Source of the DNA: DATHZQ01 sp963823505
GTDB lineage: Bacteria > Actinomycetota > Acidimicrobiia > Spongiisociales > UBA5794
NCBI GenBank assembly: GCA_963823505.1
Contig: CAWGLY010000005.1
Coordinates: forward strand, 434,001 to 498,000
Direction of reading: 5' to 3'
DNA: 64,000 nt
A program made the translations under genes and the position numbers. The notes under the pieces are model-generated. The model worked only from the letters and a program-made list of their open reading frames with translations. It was not told where the DNA came from and did no database searches. This document shows positions 35,211-45,400 of this stretch, piece after piece (position 1 is the stretch's first letter; each line of letters opens with the position of its first letter).

Positions 35211-36503
35211 TCAGTGCGTCGATGCCTGCCGCCGGCCGGGTGTGAGGTCGGGCTGGGGTGGACGGCGAAGCCGTTCCGCCAGCAGCGCCAACCCACACAA
35301 GGCTGCCGAGATCGCGAAGACGGCGAGAGCCCCGGCCACCGACTCCATCATTTCGGGGGCCAGGAGGAGCACGCCCGCGAGGGTGACCATCACCATCCCG
35401 CCCGCCAGCTTGAGTACGCGGCCATGGTGTTCCTGCATGCGGGTTACCCGCATGGCGCCGACTGCGACGCCGAGGATCGCCAGCTCGTCGATGAGGAACA
35501 CGGCCATGTACACGCCGAACAGGGCGACCGCAGCGCCGAGCCCGACGCCGGCTTCCGAGATCAGGTTCGCCCACATGATGGGGAATCCGGCCGTGCACGG
35601 GGTCTCGATGAGAGAGACGCCGACTGCCAGCGCCGCGGTGCCGCCGAGGACTTGGGGGAGGGGTCGGTCCGCATCGGCCACCCGGCGCATCCTGGCATAC
35701 AACCTGCCCTTCTTCGCTTCGGGAATCATGAGCGACGGCCCCTTGCCGAACCACACGAAGTCCTTGAGGTTGACCAGACCGAAGGTCAAGGCGAGCAGGG
35801 CCACTGCGACCCTGACCCAGTCGAGGTACGCCACGTAGCTCAGGACGCTGTACGCCCCGGCGATGTAGAGGCCGTACAGCGCCGTGGTCACGAGCAAGAA
35901 GACCCCGCCCACCGCAAGAATCCGCTTCCGCGATCGGGTGTGGAGGACGAGAGCGAGGAGCATCGACAGCACCCACAGCGAGCACGGGTTGAATCCGTCG
36001 ACGAAACCGATGGCCAGGGTGCTCACGACGAGCGAGTCAGGAGCGACCGCCACTTCGCCCAAGAGGGGCAGGCTCACCGTGTCCTCGGTCTCTGGTAGTA
36101 CCGGCTCCTCAGGGGTTGTGACCGTCGGCGGCTCAAACACAGCCGCAACCATCGACCGGATCTGTTCGCCAGTCGAGTCGTCGTATCCCTCCCAGACATG
36201 CTCCCCGTAGATGGTCGTCGGCACGGCACGCGGCTCACGGCCCAGCGCTGCCATGCTCTCGACGAATCGCGACCGGTTGGCGTCGTCGTACCACACCTCG
36301 TACTGGAGGATCGGCAGCTCGGGAAACTCAGCGCTCAACTCTTGGAGAAACTCTCGCTCCCTGGCGCAATGCGGGCAGCCGTTGCCCCAGAACAGCACGA
36401 GTGGCTCATCGGGCACGTCGCCCTGCGCTGCCACCGGTGCGGGCAAGGCCAACGACACGGCAGCCAAGAGGACAAGAACGGTTCTCAGCAGCGACCTGGA
36501 CAT
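35211..36503 (-). CDS. thioredoxin-DsbD/CcdA-like membrane fusion
   Basis: About 430 residues. A signal peptide (LLRTVLVLLAAVSLALPAPV) leads into an exported thioredoxin-like domain with CPHC (WGNGCPHCAREREF, near residue 50). After a linker with EEPVLPETED, six or more membrane helices carry NPC in GFVDGFNPCSLWVLSMLLAL and TPC in SLIETPCTAGFPIMW, the paired cysteines of CcdA/DsbD-type electron carriers. It probably moves electrons from the cytoplasm to its own thioredoxin domain outside, to reduce or isomerise disulfides. ATG 36503 is chosen; GTG 36512 is nine bases upstream. Confidence 0.8.
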   Translation of the reverse strand: MSRSLLRTVLVLLAAVSLALPAPVAAQGDVPDEPLVLFWGNGCPHCAREREFLQELSAEFPELPILQYEVWYDDANRSRFVESMAALGREPRAVPTTIYGEHVWEGYDDSTGEQIRSMVAAVFEPPTVTTPEEPVLPETEDTVSLPLLGEVAVAPDSLVVSTLAIGFVDGFNPCSLWVLSMLLALVLHTRSRKRILAVGGVFLLVTTALYGLYIAGAYSVLSYVAYLDWVRVAVALLALTFGLVNLKDFVWFGKGPSLMIPEAKKGRLYARMRRVADADRPLPQVLGGTAALAVGVSLIETPCTAGFPIMWANLISEAGVGLGAAVALFGVYMAVFLIDELAILGVAVGAMRVTRMQEHHGRVLKLAGGMVMVTLAGVLLLAPEMMESVAGALAVFAISAALCGLALLAERLRRPPQPDLTPGRRQASTH

Positions 36504-36637
36504 CTGGCTCACCCCGAGCCTGCGCCACGGTGGGCCGGTGCGCCTAGGTCCGGAAGCCCCCCATTCCTGGTCCTCCACAGTGTGCAATGGTGACGTTGGA
36601 CCTGCTAGGCACCGAGCGCCGAGATGACCGCCGCCTC

Positions 36638-37306
36638 CTAGGACAGGCTCTCAGATGCAACGCGAGTTCTCGGGTCGACCCTGAGGAAGGCCACCACGGC
36701 GAAGTACATGCCTGGCACCATGAGGTACAACACGAGGCTCAACCATGGCAGCGCCGGAGCGACCGCCATCGCGATCCCGTAGAGCAGGACCGGTGCGATC
36801 GCCGCTTTCGCACCGAGGCGACGGGCTTGCGCCGAAGGGATCTCCCAGAGCAGACCCGGATGGCGGTGCAGGTACCAGTCGAGCAGGCTGCGCAGCACGG
36901 TGGCGGCGATGAGGATCGTCCCGTAGAGCTGGAGCACGATCGGCTCCTCAGGGTGGCTACCGAGGGCCGAGGCGGCAAAGGGGATGAGCGACACGGGCAG
37001 AAGGAAGAGCAGGTTGAGCCAAGCCGAATTCAGGTCCACGGAGCGAACCTGGGCAAAGACGCCGCGATGCCAGATCCAGTACATGCCGACGAGGAGGAAG
37101 CTCACGACAAATGAGAAGAACGTAGGCTGTAACTCGTCCAGCGACTGGCTCAAGGCCTGACCCGCACCGAAGTCGGGCACGCGGATGTCGAGCACCAGGA
37201 TGGTGATGATGATCGCAAAGACCCCGTCTGTGAAGGCAAGAAGGCGGCTCGGGTCCGCGTATCGGAGCTCGGTCGGGGTGAAGTTGGTTGCGGGTTGCTC
37301 TGGCAC
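36638..37306 (-). CDS. TMEM175 family potassium channel-like protein
   Basis: About 222 residues with six membrane segments. The signature RLLAFTDGVFAIIITILVLD is the first-helix filter motif of TMEM175 (DUF1211), a potassium channel family without a classical selectivity loop. Bacterial members usually have one repeat and assemble as tetramers, consistent with the size. GTG 37306 has AGGAG eight bases upstream. A run of eight G on the plus strand (37325-37332) sits in its 5' region. Confidence 0.83.
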   Translation of the reverse strand: MPEQPATNFTPTELRYADPSRLLAFTDGVFAIIITILVLDIRVPDFGAGQALSQSLDELQPTFFSFVVSFLLVGMYWIWHRGVFAQVRSVDLNSAWLNLLFLLPVSLIPFAASALGSHPEEPIVLQLYGTILIAATVLRSLLDWYLHRHPGLLWEIPSAQARRLGAKAAIAPVLLYGIAMAVAPALPWLSLVLYLMVPGMYFAVVAFLRVDPRTRVASESLS

Positions 37307-37439
37307 CGTGGGAACTCCTGGGGGTGGGGGGGGCGAGCGCAATGTATCAGCTTCCCGCGTCCCGACCCCAGGCGAGACCTTCGGCTCGAATCTTCGACGC
37401 GTCGACGGATCATGGAGTGGTCACCGCTATGGATGATCC

Positions 37440-37947
37440 GTCGCTATTGCCGTCGGGATCGTGATTTGCGGCGGCGTTGTAGTCGCCGCTGAGACCTGAG
37501 ATCTGTGACCGTGAAGGTGACGGGCGCCGCCGTCACGTCGCGCAGCCGGGTCAGGTCGAAGAAACCTGCATTCCGTGGCCGGCCGCCTCGCTGACGATGA
37601 AAACGTGATCGCCGGGCGTCTCGAGGTCGCACCACGAACACCGCCGTAGCCGCAGGCAGGTTGCCGACGTAGACGGGGTTCGCCGGGTCGGAGGTGTCGA
37701 CGAACGGCGTCCCGAGCTCCGCCCCCGGCGAGAGGCAGAAACGAATGGAGGTCGACGTTGGAGCACTCGTACCCGGCGGCGAGCCCTTCGACGCATGCGG
37801 TCGTGCTCAACGCCGTCGCCTGGGGAAGCTGGAAGGCCAGCGTCCGTTGATGACCGGTTGGCGACGAGTGGGTAACTCCGATCCGTCGTCATGGGCACCG
37901 GTTGGCGCCGCCAAGGTCGTGATGAACAGTGCGGCGAGGGCGACCAT
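37440..37947 (-). pseudogene. choice-of-anchor B family secreted protein, decayed
   Basis: The protein is readable only by switching frames at least four times. A signal peptide (MVALAALFITTLAAPTGAHD) starts at ATG 37947. Then come LAAGYECSNVDLHSFLPLAG, GTPFVDTSDPANPVYVGNLP, GDHVFIVSEAAGHGMQV and FFDLTRLRDV with TAAPVTFTVTDL, in order and on the minus strand. These are the hallmarks of choice-of-anchor B proteins. The remaining C-terminal two thirds is absent. The indels are spread along the gene, so decay is more likely than one sequencing error. Confidence 0.75.
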
Positions 37948-38087
37948 CTCAATGGTTCGGTGTATGGGTGTGGATCCTCCTCGGTTCGCCGCCTCGACGG
38001 GGTCAACCCAAACAGCACATGCCGGAATGGCACGAAATTCTCTCGGCGGAGGGCCTTCCTGCCCCTGCACAGCGCCATTGACGGCGA

Positions 38088-38093
38088 TACCGT
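38088..38093 (+). promoter_or_regulatory. -10 element of a leaderless promoter for the HAD hydrolase
   Basis: TACCGT, then GCGCGA, then ATG 38100. Confidence 0.45.
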
Positions 38094-38099
38094 GCGCGA

Positions 38100-38873
38100 A
38101 TGAAGACCGCAGCCTTCTTCGACCTCGACCGCACACTCATCTCAGGTGCGTCGGTGATTCCCTTCGCCGTCGAAGCCTGGCGCGCCGGTCTCGTGCGGAA
38201 TCGAGAGCTCGCCAAATGGGGTATGACCGCGCTCTCGTTCAAGCTCGTGGGCGATCGGGGCGATGGGATGACCGATTCGGCACGGGCCCAGTTCCTCGGC
38301 AAGCTCGCAGGCCAGTCAGTCGAGCAGATCGACGAGGTTGGCAGGGCCATGCTGCCTGGTCTCGTCAACGAGGTCCGTCCGGAGTCGAAGAAGTTGGTAC
38401 GGATGCACCACGACGCCAGCCGCGACACGTGGATCGTTTCGGCCTCGGCACACGACATCGTTGCGGGGCTCGCCTCAACGCTCGGCATGACCGGCGCCAT
38501 CGGTACCAGGGCGATCATTGTCGACGGCCACTTCACCGACCAGCTCGACGGCCCCTTCGTGTATGGCCCAGGCAAGGCGGAGGCGATCCGGGCGCTGGCC
38601 GACGAGCGCAACTACGACCTTTCGGGTTGTTACGCGTACAGCGATTCGATCTCGGATCTGCCCATGCTGGAGACGGTCGGCCATCCGGTGGCGGTGAATC
38701 CGGACCGGGCGCTCGAGCGGATCGCGTACGACAGGGCATGGCCGATCGTCATCTTCTCCCGCCGCACCAAACGGGTGGTCGCCTTGAGCTCAGCCGTCGG
38801 CACTGCAGCCCTGGCGGTTGGGTCGGCGTATGTGGCCGGACGGCGTCACGGTGCGGTCATCGCCAGGCGTTGA
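38100..38873 (+). CDS. HAD-IB family hydrolase (SerB-like)
   Basis: A 257-residue phosphatase. Motif I FFDLDRTLIS, motif II IVSASAHDIVAGLAS and motif IV YAYSDSISDLPML are present, and DGPFVYGPGKAEAI carries the motif III lysine. HAD-IB enzymes include phosphoserine phosphatase and the ones fused to acyltransferases in phospholipid synthesis. The C-terminal hydrophobic segment (about 223-245) could anchor it to the membrane. Substrate is unknown. Confidence 0.85.
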   Translation: MKTAAFFDLDRTLISGASVIPFAVEAWRAGLVRNRELAKWGMTALSFKLVGDRGDGMTDSARAQFLGKLAGQSVEQIDEVGRAMLPGLVNEVRPESKKLVRMHHDASRDTWIVSASAHDIVAGLASTLGMTGAIGTRAIIVDGHFTDQLDGPFVYGPGKAEAIRALADERNYDLSGCYAYSDSISDLPMLETVGHPVAVNPDRALERIAYDRAWPIVIFSRRTKRVVALSSAVGTAALAVGSAYVAGRRHGAVIARR

Positions 38874-38880
38874 CACGGGA

Positions 38881-39417
38881 TCAGGGCGGTCCGGCCCACT
38901 GCTGAGCCTCCACGGGTTTCGTGACGTCCACCACGGCGGCCTTTGCCAGGCGCAGCAATTCGGCCGCGTCGAGGGTCACGGAGAGGCCGTGGGCCCCGGC
39001 ACCGAGGGAGGCGGTATCGAGCCCGGCGATCGCTGCGTCGGCGACCACCGGCCACGACCCTTTGGCGCCGAAGGGGGTGATCGTCCCCCGCTCGTACCCT
39101 GTCGCCGCCAACGCCTCGGCGGCGTCCGGGAGCGACAGCCGGCGCTCCCCGAGATGGTTGCGAAGCTTCGCCCAGTCGACCGCGCGATCTCCCGGGACGA
39201 GGACGAGCACGTAGTCGTCCTCGCGGCGACGGATGACGATCGTCTTGATCAGGGACGCGACATCGATGCCGCGCATCGCCGCTGCCTCCTCGACATTGCG
39301 GGCTCGCGGGCTCCGAGTGACCCGGTAGTCGGCACCTGCAGCGTCGAGGGCTCGGGTGGCCCGGGTGGCTGCGGGAGCCGGCTCCGGTTCAGGCGCCAGC
39401 GTCTGGCTCCCCGTCAC
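38881..39417 (-). CDS. YbaK/ProX-type aminoacyl-tRNA deacylase
   Basis: A 178-residue editing-domain protein: RNVEEAAAMRGIDVASLIKT, then IVIRRREDDYVLVLVPGDR and TPFGAKGSWPVVADAAI. These domains remove mischarged amino acids from tRNA-Pro or tRNA-Cys. GTG 39417 lies 29 bases inside the 3' end of the upstream acyl-CoA ligase on the same strand, so they are probably co-transcribed and translationally coupled. Which tRNA is edited cannot be told. Confidence 0.83.
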   Translation of the reverse strand: MTGSQTLAPEPEPAPAATRATRALDAAGADYRVTRSPRARNVEEAAAMRGIDVASLIKTIVIRRREDDYVLVLVPGDRAVDWAKLRNHLGERRLSLPDAAEALAATGYERGTITPFGAKGSWPVVADAAIAGLDTASLGAGAHGLSVTLDAAELLRLAKAAVVDVTKPVEAQQWAGPP

Positions 39418-40957
39418 GCAACAGCCGCCGCAGAATCTTGCCCGAGGCCGACTTCGGGATCTCAGCGACGAAGTCCAGCATCCGGATCTGCTTGTAGTGG
39501 GCGACGTGGCCGGCGACGAACTCCTTCAGCTCGTCAGCCGATGCGGCGTGACCGGGTTTGAGCACGACGAACGCCTTCGGCAGCTCCCCGGCCTCGAGGT
39601 CCTGGATGCCGATGACCGCCGCATCCGCAACGTCGGGATGCGTGAGCAGCAACGCTTCGAGCTCGGCGGGCGGCACCTGGAATCCCTTGTACTTGATCAG
39701 CTCCTTGAGCCGGTCGACGATGTACAGGTGGTCGTCGGCGTCGATGTGACCGATATCTCCGGTGTGGAGCCATCCGTCCTCGTCGATGGTGATCGACGTG
39801 GCCTGCGGCTTGTTGAGGTAACCCTTCATCACTTGCGGGCCGCGAATCCAGACCTCGCCGTCCTCGTCGATGCCCAGATCGGCGCCACTCTCAGGGTCGA
39901 CGATGCGGACCTCGGTGTTCGAGATCGTGACGCCCGATGACCCGGGCTTGAACCCTCCCGGGGGAGTGGCATGGGTGACGGGGCTCGTCTCGGTGAGCCC
40001 ATATCCCTGCACCACCTCGACGTTGAGCCGTGCTGCGGCCTCGGATGCGAGCTCAGCGCTCAAGGGCGCCGCACCCGAGAAGAGAATGCGAAGGGACGAG
40101 AGGTCGTAGTCGTCGACCATCGGGTGTTTGGCCAAGGCCAGGACGATGGGCGGCACCACATAAACCCGAGTGACCTTGTGGTCCTGAATGATCTGGAGGA
40201 ACTCGGCGAGGTCAAACCGGGGCATCGACACGGCGGTCGCACCCCAGCGCATGACGCCGTTCATCAGCACCTGCATCCCGTAGATGTGGAAGAACGGCAG
40301 GACCGCAAGGACCACTTCGTCCTCGTCCAGCCCGATCACGTGCTCGCACTGCGCCAGGTTGGCGGACAAGTTGCGGTGCGTCAGCATCACGCCCTTTGCC
40401 AGACCGGTCGTGCCCGACGAGTAGGGCAGCACCGCCACGTCGGTTGGCGGGTCGATGGGCTCCTGCGATGCGACGGCGTCTCCCGCCAGCAGGTTCATGA
40501 ACGGGGTTGCACCCTCGGCCTCGCCGAACACGAAGATCTCTTCGACCTGGCTGTTGGCGGCCGCTTGTTGTGCCGTCTCGAGGAACATGGGGATGGTGAG
40601 GAGCAGCGTCGCCCCTGCGTCGTTGAGCTGGTACTCCACCTCCTCTGCGGTGTACGTGGGGTTGATGGTGGTGACGATGCCGCCCAGGAGCACGACCGCG
40701 TGGAAGGCGATCGCATACTCGGGGAGGTTGGGCGCCATGATCGCAAACACATCTCCCTTGCCGAAGCCGCGCGCTCGCAGGCCGCTGGCGGCTTTGCAGA
40801 TGGCGCCGTACAGCTGGCTGTATGAGTAGGAGCGCCCCGTGGGCCCGTCGATCATGGCGGGTTTGTCGGCGACGTCCGCCACGTTGGCGAACACATAGGG
40901 TGTGATCGCCGTGCTCGGGATCTCGACGGTAGGAAGCGGGCTGTTGAAGACGGCCAT
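39389..40957 (-). CDS. 4-coumarate-CoA ligase-like acyl-CoA synthetase
   Basis: About 522 residues of the ANL superfamily, closest in style to 4-coumarate:CoA and luciferase-like ligases. Motifs are LPYSSGTTGLAKGVMLTHRN, VQGYGLTETSPVTHATPP, EDGWLHTGDIGHIDADDHLY, DRLKELIKYKGFQVPPAELE and SASGKILRR (catalytic Lys). ATG 40957 has AGGAG eight bases upstream. It is divergent from a phenylacetate-CoA ligase-like gene, suggesting that both activate aromatic or related acids. Confidence 0.9.
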   Translation of the reverse strand: MAVFNSPLPTVEIPSTAITPYVFANVADVADKPAMIDGPTGRSYSYSQLYGAICKAASGLRARGFGKGDVFAIMAPNLPEYAIAFHAVVLLGGIVTTINPTYTAEEVEYQLNDAGATLLLTIPMFLETAQQAAANSQVEEIFVFGEAEGATPFMNLLAGDAVASQEPIDPPTDVAVLPYSSGTTGLAKGVMLTHRNLSANLAQCEHVIGLDEDEVVLAVLPFFHIYGMQVLMNGVMRWGATAVSMPRFDLAEFLQIIQDHKVTRVYVVPPIVLALAKHPMVDDYDLSSLRILFSGAAPLSAELASEAAARLNVEVVQGYGLTETSPVTHATPPGGFKPGSSGVTISNTEVRIVDPESGADLGIDEDGEVWIRGPQVMKGYLNKPQATSITIDEDGWLHTGDIGHIDADDHLYIVDRLKELIKYKGFQVPPAELEALLLTHPDVADAAVIGIQDLEAGELPKAFVVLKPGHAASADELKEFVAGHVAHYKQIRMLDFVAEIPKSASGKILRRLLRDGEPDAGA

Positions 40958-41072
40958 GGTTGGGCTCCTGGTGGGCGTAGGGGCGAGGATACCGGGTGTT
41001 CCACTTCGGCAGCCGAGCACGCGAGTGGACCCAACCGCGGGCACGCCATAATGGCCCGGATGGAGGATTGCC

Positions 41073-42371
41073 GTGTCGTATACCGTTGAGCGCCTCGCCC
41101 CAGCTGAACTGGGCAAGCTGCAATCGGACCGCTTGGTCGAGACGATCGATCGGCTCAGAGCCGCGGACGTGCCGTACTGGCGAGAGAAGCTTTCAGGTGT
41201 TGGCAACATCTCCACGATCCAGGATGTGTACACCCTCCCGTTCACGACGAAGCCCGAGTTTCGCGACACCTACCCGTTTGCGATGCTCGCGGTCCCGCAG
41301 CGGGACGTGGTGCGAGTGCACGCCTCGTCTGGCACGTCGGGGAAGCCGACCATCGTCGGGTACACCGGCAAGGACGTTGCGGTGTTTGCCGAAGTCAACG
41401 CCAGGGCGCTTGCGATGGCCGGGGGAACCGCAAGCGACATCGTGCATGTGGCGTACGGCTACGGCCTGTTCACCGGCGGTCTGGGGCTGCACTACGGCGT
41501 CGAAGCCCTCGGAGCCACCACGGTCCCGGCATCCGGAGGCAACGTCGGCTTCCAGATCGGGCTGCTCGCCGACCTCGGTGCCACCGGGTTGGCGTGTACG
41601 CCGTCCTTCTCCCTGCTCCTGGCGGAACGGGCGCACGAAGCCGGGTTGATGCACGCGATCCGCCTGCAATGGGGGATCCACGGGGCAGAGCCATGGTCCG
41701 AAGGGCTGCGCCACAAGATCGAGGATGCGTGGGGAGGCGACTACGACGCCTGCGACATCTACGGCCTTTCGGAGATCATCGGTCCTGGGGTCGCCCAGGA
41801 GTGCCGGGAGAACAAGGGCGGCATGCACGTGATGGAAGACCACTTCTACCCTGAGATCGTCGACCCCGTATCGGGTGATCCGGTTGCCGACGGTGAGCCC
41901 GGCGAGCTCGTGTTGACCACGCTGACCAAGGAGGCCCAGCCGGTTCTTCGCTACCGCACACGCGACATCACCCGCTTCATGCCAGGCGGCTGCCCGTGCG
42001 GCCGCACGACCCGGCGCATCGGGCGGCTCGAAGGCCGGGCGGATGACATGCTCATCATTCGAGGCATCAACGTCTATCCGAGGGAGATCGAGACGGTGTT
42101 GATGTCCGATCCCGACGTTGGCGGCCAGTTTGCAATCGTGATCGACCGCCGCAGCACCCTCCCTGAGATCGAAGCCCGAGTTGAGCTGCGTGACGAGTCA
42201 CTCCTTGCGGATGTCGCGGCAGTCCGTACCCGGCTGGAGCGTCGATTGGCGGAGACGGTACGGATCCGGATCCCGGTGAAGGTGGGAGAGCCCGGCAGCA
42301 TTCCCAGGACGGAGCTCGGGAAAGCCCGCCGGGTGTTCCACCAAGACGACGACACGGACCCGGTAGGTTGA
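41073..42371 (+). CDS. paaK: phenylacetate-CoA ligase-like protein
   Basis: A 432-residue PaaK-type ligase. The P-loop VHASSGTSGKPTIVGYTGKD, then VPASGGNVGFQ, CDIYGLSEIIGPGVAQEC and RADDMLIIRGINVYPREIE are characteristic. It should convert phenylacetate (or a related aryl acetate) to its CoA thioester with ATP. No paaABCDE epoxidase genes are present, so a role in phenylacetate catabolism is by homology only. GTG 41073 has GGAGGA five bases upstream. Confidence 0.88.
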   Translation: MSYTVERLAPAELGKLQSDRLVETIDRLRAADVPYWREKLSGVGNISTIQDVYTLPFTTKPEFRDTYPFAMLAVPQRDVVRVHASSGTSGKPTIVGYTGKDVAVFAEVNARALAMAGGTASDIVHVAYGYGLFTGGLGLHYGVEALGATTVPASGGNVGFQIGLLADLGATGLACTPSFSLLLAERAHEAGLMHAIRLQWGIHGAEPWSEGLRHKIEDAWGGDYDACDIYGLSEIIGPGVAQECRENKGGMHVMEDHFYPEIVDPVSGDPVADGEPGELVLTTLTKEAQPVLRYRTRDITRFMPGGCPCGRTTRRIGRLEGRADDMLIIRGINVYPREIETVLMSDPDVGGQFAIVIDRRSTLPEIEARVELRDESLLADVAAVRTRLERRLAETVRIRIPVKVGEPGSIPRTELGKARRVFHQDDDTDPVG

Positions 42372-42491
42372 ACACACCAGGAGGCGCAGTGGCATCCGGT
42401 GAGATTCAGGTGACTACTGCCTGCCGGGCTGGCTAGGCTTGCCGCGGGTAGAGGTTGGTTGCGCCTGGCGCAACAGGGGGAGGTACGCGGT

Positions 42492-45400
42492 TTGGCCGCC
42501 GGAAAAGCACGCATCGCAACCAAGCTGGCCCCGCTGGCGTGGTATCTACTGATCGCCGTGCTGTTCCTGAGCGTCGGGCAGCTTCGCGCCGAAGCGCAGG
42601 TGACGCCCCCGGACGAGTACGCCGCAGCGACGATTGCCGTGGGTCTCGACGACGGGCGCGACATCGTCGCGACGCCAGACGGGCGGCTCCTCATCGCACT
42701 CGGCACAGGCGATATCCGGGTTCTCGAGAACGACGTGCTGCTGGCGGCACCGATGCTGACCATTCCGGTGGGAAACGGCGGCAACAAGGGCCTGCACACG
42801 CTGGCGCTCGACCAGGACTTCATTCAAAACGGCTTCATCTACGCGGTGTTCACGCCCGAAGGGGCCGACTTCAACCGGCTGTCGAGGTTCACCGTCACCG
42901 GCAACACCGCCGATCTCCTGTCTGAGGTCCAGATCCTCGATCTTCCTCCACTCGACGGGTCCGTCACCCACTATGGGGGAGCCGTCGTGGATGCCGGGGA
43001 CGGCACTCTGCTCGTCACCGTGGGGGATCACGAGGTCGCAGCCAATGGTCAGAATCTCGCAACCCTCACCGGCACCGTGTTGCGGGTCAACAAGGACGGA
43101 ACGATCCCAGCCGACAACCCCTACGTGGGTGACGGGAGCGTTGACGATCGGATCTACGCCCACGGTCTTCGCAACCCCTGGCAGGCGGCGTTCAAGGCGA
43201 GCAACGGCCAGGTCGTGATCAGCGACGTCGGCTCGTCGTTGTGGGAAGAAGTCAACGTGCTCACCGCAGGCGGCAACTACGGCTGGGCCGACGCTGAAGG
43301 CGCCGGCGGGCCGGGGCTGGAGCCATTGTTCACCTACCCGCACTTCGGTCTTGTGCCAGGAGCCGAATTCGAAGGCTGCGCGGTGACCGGCGGCACCTTC
43401 TACGAGCCGGACGTGGTGCAACTGCCTTCTCGCTATGTCGGTCAACTGTTCGTGGGCGATCTCTGCGACGGCTGGATCGTGGCGATCGACACCGAAACCG
43501 GGGCGACCGAAGCCTTCGCTACGGGCTTCGATTCGCTGGCCGACCTTGCCACGAACCCTGCCAACGGAGCGCTGTACGCCCTCGACCGCAATCTGGTCGA
43601 CAACCGCAGCGGGATCATCAAGATCGAATACGTCGGCGAGAACGTCACCCTTCGCATCACATCGCAGCCGACCACCCAGCGACTCGCCATCGGGCAGCGT
43701 GCTTCGTTCTTCGTGGGAGCGATTGGGCAAGGCAACCTCCAGTATCAGTGGCAGCGCGACGGCGTGGACATCCCCGGGGCAACGGACCCGACGTATGCGG
43801 TCGACCCGGTCACCGCGGACGACGACGGAGCGCAGTTCCGCGCCATCGTCAGCGACGACCTCGGTGAGATCACGAGCTCGGTGGCCGAGATCATCGTCAC
43901 CGACAACCACGCACCCGAGCCGTTCATCACCGAGCCGCCGGAAGGCCAGACCTATGCAGGTGGTGACCAGATCCTCCTCATGGGCGGCGCAACGGATCTG
44001 GAGGACGGCGATCTCGCTGCGACTGCCCTGACCTGGGAAGTGCGCCTCAACCACGGCGAGCACGACCACGGTTTCAGCGGCACCATCGTGGGTACCGACG
44101 AAGTGACCATCACCATCCCGCAGGGTGGGGAGACATCGGACGACGTCTGGTACACCGTGTATCTGACGGCTGAAGACGCCGACGGGGCTTCGACGACCGT
44201 GACGCGCATCGTCAGCCCGCGGAAGGTGTCGCTGACCTTCGACACTGCACCGACCGGCGGCGTACTCAACATCGACGGCCCCCCGCAGCCGACGCCGCAC
44301 CAGATCGTCGCCGTCGAGGGCATCTTCCGAGAGGTCCAGGCCCCCAGGGTGCAGGAGCTGGCGGGGGAACCTCACGGCTTCACCACCTGGAGTGACGGCG
44401 GAGCCCGCGAGCACACCTACACCACACCTGCGGCCGTCGACACGCTGACCGCAACGTACGAGCCGCTGCCGTTTGGTGACGGGACCAATCCGGAGTGTTT
44501 CATCGCCCGCATGGACGATGCCGCCGTCATCACGTTCTCCGGAGACCTCGGCTCGTCCGTCAACCTGCTGCGCAACGGTGCGTGGATCCAGACCGTGACC
44601 GGGTTGGAGTACTACGTCGACGGCGATTCGCCCGGCGCCAACGCCTCGTATCTGATGCGGGTGCGGACCAACGGTGTTCCTGTCGACCACGACTGCGCCG
44701 CGGCGCAGTGGCCCCCCGGGGATCCGCCGCCGCCGCCTGCTGAAACGGTGTGTGAGGGGACGGTTGACGGGTCGACGGTGACGTTGGCGTTCAGTGGTGA
44801 CTTGGGGACGTCGGCGAACGTGGTGCGGAATGGGTCGTGGTTGGCGACGGTGACGGGGTTGTCGTCGTATGTCGATGTGGGGGCGCCTCCAGGGGCGACG
44901 TATGTGTTGCGAACCCGCACCGCCGGCGTCTCGACCGACACCGACTGCACCCTGGACGGGGATCCGCCGCCGCCGCCTGCTGAAACGGTGTGTGAGGGGA
45001 CGGTTGACGGGTCGACGGTGACGTTGGCGTTCAGTGGTGACTTGGGGACGTCGGCGAACGTGGTGCGGAATGGGTCGTGGTTGGCGACGGTGACGGGGTT
45101 GTCGTCGTATGTCGATGTGGGGGCGCCTCCAGGGGCGACGTATGTGTTGCGAACCCGCACCGCCGGCGTCTCGACCGACACCGACTGCACCCTGGACGGG
45201 GATCCGCCGCCGCCGCCTGCTGAAACGGTGTGTGAGGGGACGGTTGACGGGTCGACGGTGACGTTGGCGTTCAGTGGTGACTTGGGGACGTCGGCGAACG
45301 TGGTGCGGAATGGGTCGTGGTTGGCGACGGTGACGGGGTTGTCGTCGTATGTCGATGTGGGGGCGCCTCCAGGGGCGACGTATGTGTTGCGAACCCGCAC

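Noticed and set aside
34018..35985. 655-codon open frame on the minus strand
   Set aside because: It covers the CNNM/CBS gene in antisense and part of the thioredoxin/DsbD gene in another frame.
42546..44690. 714-codon open frame on the minus strand
   Set aside because: It is antisense to the sugar dehydrogenase-like gene, has no family motifs, and is explained by GC-rich codon bias.
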